From an uncultured Propionibacteriaceae bacterium (lineage in GTDB: Bacteria; Actinomycetota; Actinomycetes; Propionibacteriales; Propionibacteriaceae), in contig CADCUO010000041.1 of assembly GCA_902805915.1 (NCBI GenBank), positions 1 to 39,497 of the forward strand: a stretch of 39,497 bases of DNA. The letters are read 5' to 3'. The notes beneath the pieces are model-generated. The model did no database searches and was not told the DNA's origin. It worked only from the letters and a program-made list of their open reading frames with translations. How positions within the stretch are numbered: the first letter of the stretch is position 1; each line of letters starts with the position of its first letter. Shown here one piece after another: positions 9,415 to 18,469 of the stretch. The position numbers were made by a program, and so were the translations under genes.

Positions 9415-9939
9415 GTGTACGAGCCGATGACCGCCGAGGATGAGGCCACCGTCTGCAGCCAGCTGCAGCGGCCTGCCCGCGGTGTGGTGGGGGTGGCCTA
9501 CCGGTGCCCGTGCGGCAAGCCTGCGGTGGTGGTGACCGCTCCGCGGCTGCCGGACGGTACGCCGTTTCCTACCACGTACTACCTGACCTGCCCGCGGGCC
9601 ACCTCCGCTTGCTCCACCCTGGAGGCGCAGGGGGTGATGAGTCAGATGACCGAGCGGCTCGAGACCGATGCAGACCTGGCGGCGGCGTACCAGCGCGCCC
9701 ACCAGGCTTATCTGGCCGACCGTGCGCAGCTCGGCGAGGTACCGCAGATCGCCGGCGTCAGCGCCGGGGGGATGCCCACCCGGGTGAAGTGTGTGCACGT
9801 TCTGGTCGGGCACGCTCTGGCGGCTGGGCCGGGCGTGAACCCGCTGGGCGACGAGGCGCTGGCTTCGATCGGTGAATTCTGGGCAAGACCTTGTCTGGGC
9901 GACAGCAGCCCAGAGCAGCACAAGCCTGATCAGACCTGA
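9415..9939 (+). CDS. DUF501 domain protein
   Basis: QLQRPARGVVGVAYRCPCGKPAVVVTAPRLPDGTPFPTTYYLTCPRATSACSTLEAQGVM...VKCVHVLVGHALAAGPGVNPLGDEAL; classic neighbour of eno/ftsB/ppx. Confidence 0.9.
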   Translation: MYEPMTAEDEATVCSQLQRPARGVVGVAYRCPCGKPAVVVTAPRLPDGTPFPTTYYLTCPRATSACSTLEAQGVMSQMTERLETDADLAAAYQRAHQAYLADRAQLGEVPQIAGVSAGGMPTRVKCVHVLVGHALAAGPGVNPLGDEALASIGEFWARPCLGDSSPEQHKPDQT

Positions 9940-9971
9940 CACACACAACAGCACAACGGAGGATCTCATAC

Positions 9972-10988
9972 ATGACGCCAGTGGCGGCCGTCGACTGCGG
10001 CACCAACTCGATCCGGTTGCTCATCGCCAAGGCCGGTCCCGACCACACCCTGGTCGAGCTCGACCGCAGGCTGGAGATCGTCCGGCTCGGGCAAGAAGTC
10101 GACGCTACCGGGGAGTTTCATCCCGACGCGCTGGCACGGACCTTCACCGCCACCGACGCCTACGCCGCCGCCATCCGGGCCGCCGGCGTACCGCAGGACA
10201 AGATCCACTTTGTAGCCACCTCGGCGGCGCGCGACGCGCGGAACCGTGACGTGTTCTTCGCCGGAATCCGGGACCGGCTCGGTGTCGACCCCGATGTGAT
10301 CAGCGGCGAAAGGGAGGCGCATCTCTCCTTCGTCGGTGCGCTCAGCGGCGTCAGCGACGCGCCTGAGCCGATCCTGGTGATGGACATCGGCGGCGGCTCC
10401 ACCGAGCTGATCACCGGCTCCCGGGACGGCGAGGTGCAGTCCGCGCAGTCGCTGGACATCGGCTCAGTGCGCATCACCGAGCGGTTCTGGCCGCACGCCC
10501 AGCCGCGGCCCGAGGAGCTCGGCGCAGCAGCCGGCTACATTGACGACCTCCTCGACGCCTCCGGAGTCGACTTCAGCCGGGTGCAGACCTGGATTGGTGT
10601 CGCCGGCACCGCCACCACGCTGGCTGGGGTGTATCTGGGCTTTGACACCTACGACCGGAGCCAGGTCCACCGGTCGAAGCTGCCAATCGCAGCAGTAGGC
10701 GACCTGCTGGCGATGCTGTCCAGCAGCACGGTCGAGGAGATCCGAGCCATCAAGTCGATGCATCCCCAGCGCGCCGACGTCATCACCGCCGGCACGCTCA
10801 TCGTCGGCCGGATCGCCCAACGCATCTCGGCCGCCGAGCTGGTGGTCAGCGAGTCTGACATCCTGGACGGGATCGCGCTCGAGCTGGTCGACACTCCGGA
10901 AACCTCCCGCCCTGCCGAAATCCCTCGCACTGCGGAAACCCCCCGTACTCCTGAGACCCCTCGCACTCCCGAAACGATGCCGCAGTGA
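9972..10988 (+). CDS. ppx: Exopolyphosphatase Ppx/GppA family
   Basis: VAAVDCGTNSIRLLIAKAG...VFFAGIRDRLGVDPDVISGEREAHLSFVGALSG...LVMDIGGGSTELITG. Confidence 0.95.
   Translation: MTPVAAVDCGTNSIRLLIAKAGPDHTLVELDRRLEIVRLGQEVDATGEFHPDALARTFTATDAYAAAIRAAGVPQDKIHFVATSAARDARNRDVFFAGIRDRLGVDPDVISGEREAHLSFVGALSGVSDAPEPILVMDIGGGSTELITGSRDGEVQSAQSLDIGSVRITERFWPHAQPRPEELGAAAGYIDDLLDASGVDFSRVQTWIGVAGTATTLAGVYLGFDTYDRSQVHRSKLPIAAVGDLLAMLSSSTVEEIRAIKSMHPQRADVITAGTLIVGRIAQRISAAELVVSESDILDGIALELVDTPETSRPAEIPRTAETPRTPETPRTPETMPQ
10899..10976 (+). repeat. 18-bp tandem repeat (4 units plus partial) encoding an ETPRTP-type tail of Ppx
   Basis: Units start at 10899, 10917, 10935, 10953, 10971: GAAACCTCCCGCCCTGCC / GAAATCCCTCGCACTGCG / GAAACCCCCCGTACTCCT / GAGACCCCTCGCACTCCC / GAAACG. 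Confidence 0.85.
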
Positions 10989-11500
10989 CGTATCTCGCCA
11001 TCACCGTGCTCGGGCACGACCGTCCGGGCATCATCGCCCAGACTGCCGCGGCCCTGGCGAGCTGCGGCATGAACCTCGAGGACTCATCGATGACGCTGCT
11101 CAGGGGACAGTTCGCGATGACGCTGATCTGCGCCGGGGATGCCGGTACCGCGGAGGTTGAAGCCGTCCTGGCGCCGCTGCTGGACGGTTCGTTGACGGTG
11201 AGCGTCCGGGAGGTGCCCGACGAGTCGGCTCACCCCGTACTAGGCGACCCGTACCTGATCACGGTGCACGGAGCGGACCGGCTCGGCATCGTAGCCCGGC
11301 TGACCGGTGTGGTGGCCGAGGCGGGTGGCAACATCACGGACCTGACCACCCGGCTGGCCGGGGAGCTGTATGTGCTGGCAGCCGAGGTGGACCTGCCCGT
11401 CACCGTCGATGTGGCGGCCCTGACCGACAGAATCGCCCAGGTCGCCGCCGAGCTGGGCGTGGATGCCACCCTGCGCCCGGTGGAGCGCGACGAGCTGTGA
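10985..11500 (+). CDS. Tandem ACT-domain protein (GcvR-like)
   Basis: TYLAITVLGHDRPGIIAQTAAALASCGMNLEDSSMTLLRGQFAMTLI...LITVHGADRLGIVARLTGVVAEAGGNITDLTTRL. Confidence 0.9.
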   Translation: MTYLAITVLGHDRPGIIAQTAAALASCGMNLEDSSMTLLRGQFAMTLICAGDAGTAEVEAVLAPLLDGSLTVSVREVPDESAHPVLGDPYLITVHGADRLGIVARLTGVVAEAGGNITDLTTRLAGELYVLAAEVDLPVTVDVAALTDRIAQVAAELGVDATLRPVERDEL

Positions 11501-12048
11501 CCGACCTCGTACCGGCACTGCCGTACGGGCGGGTGCTCGAAGTGGTGCGTGCGCCGGCCGCGGTGCTGTCCCAACCCGGTCTGGCCGTGGACCCGAGTGA
11601 CCCAGCCATCGTTGAGCTCTGCGCTGACCTGGTGGCCACCATGCGGGTGTCGCCCGGCTGCGTCGGGTTGGCCGCTCCGCAGGTGGGTGTGGCCGCACAG
11701 GCCTTCTGCGTCGACGTGAGCGGCCACCCCAAAGCGCGAACCCAGCACGGCTTGATCGTGCTGGTGAACGCCGTGGTCGCCGAGTCCAGCCGGAACGAGA
11801 GGGCGCGCGAGGGATGCATGTCTGTGCCTGAGCTGACCGGTGACGTAAAGCGAGCCACGAAGCTGACCGTTCATGGCCAGCTGCCCGGCACCGGCGCGAG
11901 CGTTGAGATCCACACCGACGCCTTCGAGGCACGAGCCCTGCAGCATGAGATTGACCACTGTTCCGGGAAGCTGTTCCTGGACCGGGTCGCCGGTGCGCAC
12001 GCCATTCACACCCGCCAGGTCTACCTCGACCCAAGGGGCGCCCAGTAG
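11497..12048 (+). CDS. def: Peptide deformylase
   Basis: Motifs GLAAPQVG, EGCMSVPE and QHEIDH in order. Confidence 0.94.
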   Translation: MTDLVPALPYGRVLEVVRAPAAVLSQPGLAVDPSDPAIVELCADLVATMRVSPGCVGLAAPQVGVAAQAFCVDVSGHPKARTQHGLIVLVNAVVAESSRNERAREGCMSVPELTGDVKRATKLTVHGQLPGTGASVEIHTDAFEARALQHEIDHCSGKLFLDRVAGAHAIHTRQVYLDPRGAQ

Positions 12049-12143
12049 GCATCACTGCTGTCCTGCCGGGGCTGCGCAGCACCGCTGTCGCGCCCACTTC
12101 AGCGGCCGGTACTGCTCCCCGGGCGGAGTAATCTCCACACATC

Positions 12144-13841
12144 ATGAGCGCGTCACTGTTGCCCCCGCGGCGCTCGCTGTCGGGTCGCACAGTCCAGCGT
12201 CTGTTCCGCCGTAGCGTGCCGCGGTGGTCGCGCACCACGGCGCCGGAGCTCCTTCCCCGGCTGCTCCGCAGCCTCGGTCTCGCCTTGCTCGCGGCGCTGC
12301 TCGCCGCTCCTCTCGCGGTCGCCTGGGGCATCGGACACGCGCGGGTGCAGGACTACCTCGGGCCCAACGAGGTGGAGCTGGCCGCCACCTACGACGGCGA
12401 AGTCCAGATCGACCTCGGGCCGCTCGGCAACGCCTATCTGCCCAGTCCAGCGGCGCCAGTGGGGCTGGACATCAACGTGGGAGGGGTGGGCGCCACCGCA
12501 GGCGCCGCGTCGGTCTTCTCCGAGCAGACACTGACCGCGTACACGACCCTGTTCGCCGACCCGCAGGAAGCGGTGGCCGGCATCGTGGAGCGACTGGTGG
12601 CAGACATAGTGGTGGAGTCGCTGCAGGCCGAGGCCGTGGCGATGCTGGCCTTCGCGCTGTGGGTGCTGAGGAGACAGCTGCTGTCCCCGGCCGTGGTACG
12701 CCACACCTCGCTGCGTCGCACTGCTGCTGTGTACGGGACCGTGGTGGTGGTGATCATCGGGTCGATCCTGGCGCCCGCCCCCAGGCAGCAGCCCACCACC
12801 CGGCTGCCAGTTGCGGTGGCGACCGGCACCCAGCTGCAAGGACTGACCGTGGACAACCTCGTCCTGTCGAACCTGCTCGACCGAGGCATCAAGGGCGTCA
12901 CCCTGCTGACCCAGCGACAGCAGAACGCGGTGCAGCGCTACATCGACTCGGCCGCCGAGAGCCTGACCACCCAGTTCAGCAAGCTGCCCAAAGCGGCCCC
13001 CGGCGAGAGGATGTATCTCGGGTTCAGCGACCTGCACTGCAACCAGGCGATGACGGAGCTGATCAAACGCCTGGCGGCGATCACCTCACCCGATCAGGTG
13101 TTCAGCTCCGGGGACGACACCGTGCACGGCACGGCCGCCGAGCGCGGCTGCATCACCCGCGAGTCCCGGATCGCCGCGGGCGCGCCGTTCCTGGTGAGCA
13201 CCGGCAACCACGACTCCGACATCACCGAGAGCCAGATGCAGAACGCCGGCATGGTGGTACTCGACGGCAAGGTCGTGGAGTCCGAGGGCTTGGCCGTTGT
13301 CGGTGATGACGACCCGGAACGGCAGGTCCCCTTCAGCGTGGAACGGGTGACTGACCGGGCTGAGACCGAGGAGCAGTTCGGGCAGCGGATGGTCGACGTC
13401 GCCGCAGCCGAGGAGACCGATGTGATGCTGCTGCACCAGCCGGCAGCGTCGGTGGTGGTCATGAATACCCCCAACCCGCCGGCGCGACTGGTGCTGTGGG
13501 GGCACTACCACTCCCAGGCGCGGCCCGCTGTGGTCGTACACGACGACGGCACCTGGACGGTGGGTATGCAGCAGGGGACCGCCGGGGGCGTACGGGAGCC
13601 GATGTTCACCTCCTTCAGCACCCCGTTCTCGCCGCCTTTGATAACGGCGGACGTCTACTTCTACTTCCGGGACAACGCCACCGGCCTGATTACCGGAGTT
13701 CAGCCGGTGCACTTCCTGCCGAACGCCAGGGTGGTGATCGACAAGCCGATCCCGACCGGTGACCTGACGGCACTGCCGCCCGAAACCCGGGAGGAGCTGG
13801 GTGGTGCTACACCGACCCCGCTGGCGGAGAGTCCACGGTGA
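12144..13841 (+). CDS. Membrane-associated metallophosphoesterase
   Basis: N-terminal hydrophobic segments; LGFSDLHCN...SSGDDTVHG...STGNHDSD...LLHQPAAS...LWGHYHSQ metallophosphoesterase motifs. Confidence 0.88.
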   Translation: MSASLLPPRRSLSGRTVQRLFRRSVPRWSRTTAPELLPRLLRSLGLALLAALLAAPLAVAWGIGHARVQDYLGPNEVELAATYDGEVQIDLGPLGNAYLPSPAAPVGLDINVGGVGATAGAASVFSEQTLTAYTTLFADPQEAVAGIVERLVADIVVESLQAEAVAMLAFALWVLRRQLLSPAVVRHTSLRRTAAVYGTVVVVIIGSILAPAPRQQPTTRLPVAVATGTQLQGLTVDNLVLSNLLDRGIKGVTLLTQRQQNAVQRYIDSAAESLTTQFSKLPKAAPGERMYLGFSDLHCNQAMTELIKRLAAITSPDQVFSSGDDTVHGTAAERGCITRESRIAAGAPFLVSTGNHDSDITESQMQNAGMVVLDGKVVESEGLAVVGDDDPERQVPFSVERVTDRAETEEQFGQRMVDVAAAEETDVMLLHQPAASVVVMNTPNPPARLVLWGHYHSQARPAVVVHDDGTWTVGMQQGTAGGVREPMFTSFSTPFSPPLITADVYFYFRDNATGLITGVQPVHFLPNARVVIDKPIPTGDLTALPPETREELGGATPTPLAESPR

Positions 13842-13888
13842 CGACCACCCCGGCTGCATTAGGATCTCGGTGCCAGCCGCACCGGCCG

Positions 13889-13961
13889 GCCCCCGTAGCC
13901 CAATGGCAGAGGCAGGCGGCTTACACCCGCTCCAGTGTGGGTTCGACTCCCATCGGGGGCA
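13889..13961 (+). tRNA. tRNA-Val (anticodon UAC)
   Basis: Acceptor GCCCCCG/CGGGGGC + A73; anticodon arm GGCGG-CTTACAC-CCGCT (TAC at 34-36); T-arm GTGGG-TTCGACT-CCCAT. Confidence 0.92.
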
Positions 13962-14069
13962 CAAACGTGATGTCCGCGGAACGCAGGCGAAACGGCACGG
14001 CCCGGTACAACCGTCCACCACCGGCAAGCACTCCCACGAGAGAGCGTCAAACTTCAACAGCGTGCGACA

Positions 14070-14119
14070 ATGGGTAATAGAAGTAACATTAAGCGTTTAA
14101 AGCGCCTTTGACTACCCAT
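14070..14119. promoter_or_regulatory. AT-rich hipBA promoter/operator region with ATGGGTA...TACCCAT inverted repeat
   Basis: 7-bp perfect inverted repeat (14070-14076 and 14113-14119) flanking locally AT-rich DNA directly upstream of the antitoxin start; SD AGGAG. Confidence 0.5.
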
Positions 14120-14129
14120 AGGAGTTTTC

Positions 14130-14465
14130 GTGCCTAGGTCGACTCACACCTTCGCGCGGCAGACGTTGGACGCCGCGCAGGTGTTTGGCTCACAGATCGC
14201 GCACGCCCGCCGGGAACGTGGGTGGACCGCTGAGGAGCTGGCCGAGCGGCTGGGCGTGACCCGCCGCACGATCAGCAACCTGGAACACGGCTCACCGACG
14301 GTGTCGCTGGGGGTCGCGTTCGAGGCGGCTACGCTGCTGGGCATCAGCCTGTTCGGAGCAACCGGCCCGGAGCTGGCTCAGCTGGCCCGGCACGGCCGTG
14401 ACACGCTAGCCCTGTTGCCGAGCCGGGTCCGACCGAGCAAGGCCCCCGTCCGTGACGACTTCTGA
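14130..14465 (+). CDS. HipB-like helix-turn-helix antitoxin
   Basis: FGSQIAHARRERGWTAEELAERLGVTRRTISNLEHGSPTVSLGVAFEAATLLGISLFG; overlaps hipA-like gene. Confidence 0.9.
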   Translation: MPRSTHTFARQTLDAAQVFGSQIAHARRERGWTAEELAERLGVTRRTISNLEHGSPTVSLGVAFEAATLLGISLFGATGPELAQLARHGRDTLALLPSRVRPSKAPVRDDF

Positions 14466-15738
14466 CCCGCTTTCGCCGACGTCGGCCGCTGGCCGCCGCG
14501 GTAGGGGAGCACCGCGCGACGCTTACGTGTGGGTGTGGCTACCCGGGGCGACGTCACCGGTGGTTGCCGGCCTGCTCGAGGCTGTCCGGGGCATCGTCAC
14601 GTTCACCTACGGCCGCAGCTACCTGGCCCGGACCGAGGCGATAGCGCTGTACGAGCCGGAGTTGCCGCTGCAGCGCGGCCGGATCCAGCCGCTTCCTGGG
14701 CTGGCCATCGCTTCGTGCATCCGGGATGCCGGACCGGACGCGTGGGGTCAGCGGGTCATCCTGGCCCGACGCTCCGGTCACCTCAGCGGGAGCAGCGACA
14801 CCATTGAGCTGGACCCGGTCACCTATCTGCTCGAGTCGGGCTCGGACCGCATCGGCGCTCTGGACTTCCAGTCCAGCCCCTCCCACTACCGGCCGCGGCA
14901 CAAGTCGGCTCCACTGGAGCAGATGCAGCAGGCGGCGCAGGCCCTCGAGGAGGGGAAAGAGCTGCCGGAGCCGCTCACGGCGGCTCTGCTCCGCGGCACA
15001 TCGATCGGTGGCGCACGTCCTAAGGTGCTGCTCGACGACAACGGTCGGAGTCTGATCGCGAAGCTGTCGTCGACAGCAGACCCTTACCCGGTGGTGAAAG
15101 CGGAGGCGGTCGGGATGGAGCTCGGCCGGCGGGTCGGGCTGAACGTGCCAGGTAGCCGGGTGATCGAGTCGCTGGAACGCGACGTGCTGCTTGTGGACCG
15201 ATTCGACCGCACGGACGTCCCCGGCGAGCGACGCATGATGGTGTCCGCGCTGACCATCCTCGGTCTTGACGAGATGATGGCCCGGTACGCCACCTACCCG
15301 GACCTGGCCGACACCATCCGGGCCCGGTTCAGCAGCCCACGGGCCACGCTACGTGAGCTGTTCACCCGGATCGTGTTCAACATCTGCATCGGCAATACCG
15401 ACGACCATGCCCGCAACCACGCGGCGTTCTGGGACGGGAGTCAGCTGACGTTGACCCCTGCCTATGACCTGTGTCCGCAGGTGCGCTCGGGGGAGCAGGC
15501 GGCGCAGGCGATGGCGATCGGCCGTGACGGTAGCCGGGCCAGCCAGCTTCGGGTCTGCCACGCCGCCGCCGCCGAGTACCTGCTGGACGCCGCCGAGGCC
15601 GGCGCCATCATCGACTCGGTGGTGACCACCATCAGGCAAGAGTGGGTGGACGCAGCCGATTTGGCCCGGCTCACGGCGGTGCAGCGTGCGCAGCTGTGGG
15701 GCAAGCAGATCCTGTCCCCGTTCATCTTCTACGGCTGA
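14452..15738 (+). CDS. HipA family serine/threonine kinase toxin
   Basis: GTSIGGARPKVLL...LIAKLSS...VKAEAVGMELGRRVGLNVPGSRV...DVLLVDRFDR...FNICIGNTDDHARNHAAFWDGSQLTLTPAYDLCP. Confidence 0.93.
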   Translation: MTTSDPLSPTSAAGRRGRGAPRDAYVWVWLPGATSPVVAGLLEAVRGIVTFTYGRSYLARTEAIALYEPELPLQRGRIQPLPGLAIASCIRDAGPDAWGQRVILARRSGHLSGSSDTIELDPVTYLLESGSDRIGALDFQSSPSHYRPRHKSAPLEQMQQAAQALEEGKELPEPLTAALLRGTSIGGARPKVLLDDNGRSLIAKLSSTADPYPVVKAEAVGMELGRRVGLNVPGSRVIESLERDVLLVDRFDRTDVPGERRMMVSALTILGLDEMMARYATYPDLADTIRARFSSPRATLRELFTRIVFNICIGNTDDHARNHAAFWDGSQLTLTPAYDLCPQVRSGEQAAQAMAIGRDGSRASQLRVCHAAAAEYLLDAAEAGAIIDSVVTTIRQEWVDAADLARLTAVQRAQLWGKQILSPFIFYG

Positions 15739-15806
15739 CCCGGCTCGCCCCCAGCAGCAGCGAGGGGTACTGAGCGTTCCCCGTGGTGCGGTGCTGGTGA
15801 CGCAGG

Positions 15807-16913
15807 CTAGGCACCTCCCAGCCTCACGCTGAGGATGCGGTCGTCGTCGGCTCCGGGGTTGCCGCGGCCGTCGTGTTGTTGGTGACAAACCACAGCTGCT
15901 TGTCCGGCGTCACGGTGACATCGCGGATCCGGCCGAATTCGCCGCGGTAGTAGTCGGTCGAGGTGGTCGGGTCTGCGACGGGCACCGCTCGCAGCACCGC
16001 TCCGCGGAGGTTCGCGATGAACAGGGTCCCGTTCGCGTGGGTGATGCCGCCGGGGCGGCGGCGCTGGGCTCCCACTGCTGGACGGGGTTCGTGAAGTCCT
16101 CGTCGTCGGCGATCTTCCACGGCCGGCCAGCCGTAGTTAGCACCCGCGGTGATGATGTTGAGCTCGTCCCAGGTGTTCTGCCCGAACTCCGGGGCGAACA
16201 TCGTGCCGTCGTCTGCCCAGGTCAGGCCTTGCGGGTTGCGGTGCCCGTAGCTGTAGACCAGTGAGTCCGGGAACGGGTTGTCGGCTGGGACGTCACTCTG
16301 GGGTCATCCGCAGGAACTTGCCGCCGAGGGATTCCAGATCTTGGGCGCTGCTGCTGTCGCCGGCGTCCCCGAGGGTGGCGTACAGCATGTCGTCGGGGCC
16401 GAAGTCGATCCGCCCGCCGTCGTGGTAGCTCGCCGAAGGCATCCGGTCGACAAGGGTCTCGGGCTGTCCGAGCGAGAGTGAGCCGGCGGCGCCGGTCACG
16501 GTGAAGCGTTGGATGCGGTTGCCGTCGGCTGCGGTGGAATACACGTAGAGGCGGTCCTGGTCGTCCAGGGCCAGGCCGAGCAGACCTCCCTCGCCGGCGC
16601 GGGTGAGGCCCTCGACCGTGCCGATGGCGCGGGTGCCGCCGTTGTCGGCCACCTCGAGGATGCGTGCGCTGTCACGTTCGCTGATAGCGGGGTGCCGTCG
16701 CGGAACACCACCGACCAGGGGGCGTCGAGGCCGGTGACCACAGCCTGTGTGTGCCCGTGGGCGTGACGTGACCAGGCCGCGCCGAAGCGGTGGACGCAGT
16801 CGGGGTGTGGTCGGGCTGCTGCTGAGGGTGCTGGCTGCGTCGCGGCACGAGGTCAGCAGCACAGCGACCCCGATGCTGGCCGTCAGCATTCCTGCGCGGC
16901 GTACGTAGTTCAT
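15807..16913 (-). pseudogene. Glucose/sorbosone dehydrogenase-like lipoprotein, multiply frameshifted
   Basis: Reading across frames: MNYVRRAGMLTASIGVAVLLTSC | AVVTGLDAPWSVVFRDGTPL | ISERDSARILEVADNGG...GEGGLLGLALDD...DDMLYATLGDAGD...LRMTP | DVPADNPFPDSLVYSYGHRNPQGLTWADDGTMFAPEFGQNTWDELNIITAGANYGWP | ADDEDFTNPVQQWEPSAAAP | GGITHANGTLFIANLRG...LWFVTNN | DGRGNPGADDDRILSVRLGGA*; each | is a frame change. Confidence 0.88.
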
Positions 16914-17094
16914 CGTTTCTCCTGGCGGTGTCAATCCATTCGGTAGGACATGTCGGTGGCGAGGTTCGGCAGTCCGGCGCTGGACCTTCATACGGTGGTG
17001 AGTTCACGGGATGGGTTCGACCGTGCTGAGAACGAACGACCTGGTGGCGCCGCTTCATGAGCGGTGGCGGATCACGCCGTAGGTGGGGCGTCGA

Positions 17095-17310
17095 TCACGC
17101 TCGCAGTGGGTCGAGCTCGGGCGGGCTGGCGGTCCGGCCTGGCGCGCCGGCGACGGCCCGCTCGCGCAGCCAGATGACGAAGGTGGAGCCGGGACCGGCG
17201 CGGTCCGCTGGCACGAGCCGGCCGTCGTGGCTTTCGGCGATCTGCTGGGCGATGGCCAAGACCACCTCACCCCCACCGGCCTTGACCACTCGGCCGTCGG
17301 CTGGTGTCAC
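17095..17310 (-). pseudogene. C-terminal remnant of a sensor histidine kinase (HATPase_c G2 box)
   Basis: VVKAGGGEVVLAIAQQIAESHDGRLVPADRAGPGSTFVIWLRER resembles GGxGLGLAIxxQIAExHGGRL...GxGSTFxIWLP; no upstream kinase domain in any frame. Confidence 0.65.
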
Positions 17311-17462
17311 CCGCTACGGTGGAAGGGTCCAGCCGCACCTGTGACCGGCACCCGGTTTCCTTCTTAGCCGATTCCCAGGCCGGAAGATCTACGTCCCACC
17401 AGACGTTAAGTAAGATGTAGTTCGGCACACCGCCAGGTGTACTTCTGAGGAGGAACATTCAT

Positions 17463-18326
17463 ATGTTGCGCAGTTCGAACCCGATCCTTTCCAAGAGGGA
17501 CGCGTTCACACCCGCAGCGCCCCAGTACGGCCAGCCCCCGCGTGGGTCTGCCACGTACGGTCCGGGGTTCGGTCCCGGCGCGGGGTTAGGCCCCCACCCT
17601 GGACAGCGGGGCTATGGAGATCCCTATGGTCAGGCGCCGGTCCAGGCACCCGAAGGGCGGATGACCTTCGATGACGTAGTCACCAAGACCACCACCACGA
17701 TGGGTGTTCTGGTCGCCTTCGCCGCATTGGCGTGGAACTTCATTCCGGAATCCTTGTACTTCCCCGGCATGATCCTGTCCGGCCTGGTCGGCTTCGTCGT
17801 CGTCATGGTCGTCTCCTTCCGTCGGGTCGTCAGCCCGCCGATGGTGCTTGCGTACGCAGCCATCGAGGGCATCTTCATCGGCCTGATCAGCAAGGTGTTC
17901 GAGAACGTCTACCCCGGAATCGTGGCCCAAGCCGTGGTGGCGACCTTCTTCGCAGCGGGCGCGACGCTGCTTGCGTACAAGGTCTTCAACATCAGGGTGA
18001 CGGCGAAGTTCCAGAAGATCGTGCTCATCTCGACTCTCGCCTTCGCCGCCTTCATGCTGGTCAACTTCATCTTCAGCCTGTTCACCGGTACCCCGGGTCT
18101 CCGGGGCGGGATCGTTGGCCCGATCAGCCCGCTTGCGCTGGGGATCTCCGCCATCGCGATCGTGCTGGCAGTGTTGAACCTGGTGCTCGACTTCGACTAC
18201 ATCGAGCGGGGCGTGCAGATGGGCGCCCCGGCGAGTGAGTCGTGGCGCGGCGCCTTCGGCCTGACCGTCACCATGGTGTGGCTGTACGTCGAGATGCTGC
18301 GGTTGATCTCCTACATCCGAAGGTAA
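17463..18326 (+). CDS. Bax inhibitor-1/YccA family membrane protein
   Basis: MLRSSNPILSKRDAF...MTFDDVVTKTTTTMGVLVAFAALAWNFIP; seven hydrophobic segments, typical actinobacterial YccA N-terminus; SD GAGGAGG. Confidence 0.92.
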   Translation: MLRSSNPILSKRDAFTPAAPQYGQPPRGSATYGPGFGPGAGLGPHPGQRGYGDPYGQAPVQAPEGRMTFDDVVTKTTTTMGVLVAFAALAWNFIPESLYFPGMILSGLVGFVVVMVVSFRRVVSPPMVLAYAAIEGIFIGLISKVFENVYPGIVAQAVVATFFAAGATLLAYKVFNIRVTAKFQKIVLISTLAFAAFMLVNFIFSLFTGTPGLRGGIVGPISPLALGISAIAIVLAVLNLVLDFDYIERGVQMGAPASESWRGAFGLTVTMVWLYVEMLRLISYIRR

Positions 18327-18361
18327 GTTCGCTCACCGGGTACGTCCCCGGTGCACACGTC

Positions 18362-18393
18362 AAGGCCGCCGCTCCTGCGGGAGCGGCGGCCTT
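18362..18393 (+). terminator. Strong stem-loop terminator
   Basis: Perfect 14-bp stem AAGGCCGCCGCTCC-TGCG-GGAGCGGCGGCCTT followed by TGTGTTG, 35 bp after the Bax-inhibitor stop. Confidence 0.88.
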
Positions 18394-18469
18394 TGTGTTG
18401 GGGCCGCGTCTATGCTGCGGTGATGGTCGGAACTGGTGAGAGCGTGCTGGCTGGGTCCGGCGGGTCACA

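Noticed and set aside
13889-17460. Integrative element with att duplication of the tRNA-Val 3' end
   Set aside because: I found no second copy of the tRNA 3' sequence (GGTTCGACTCCCATCGGGGGCA) and no integrase in the window, so only a softer hypervariable-spot claim is made.
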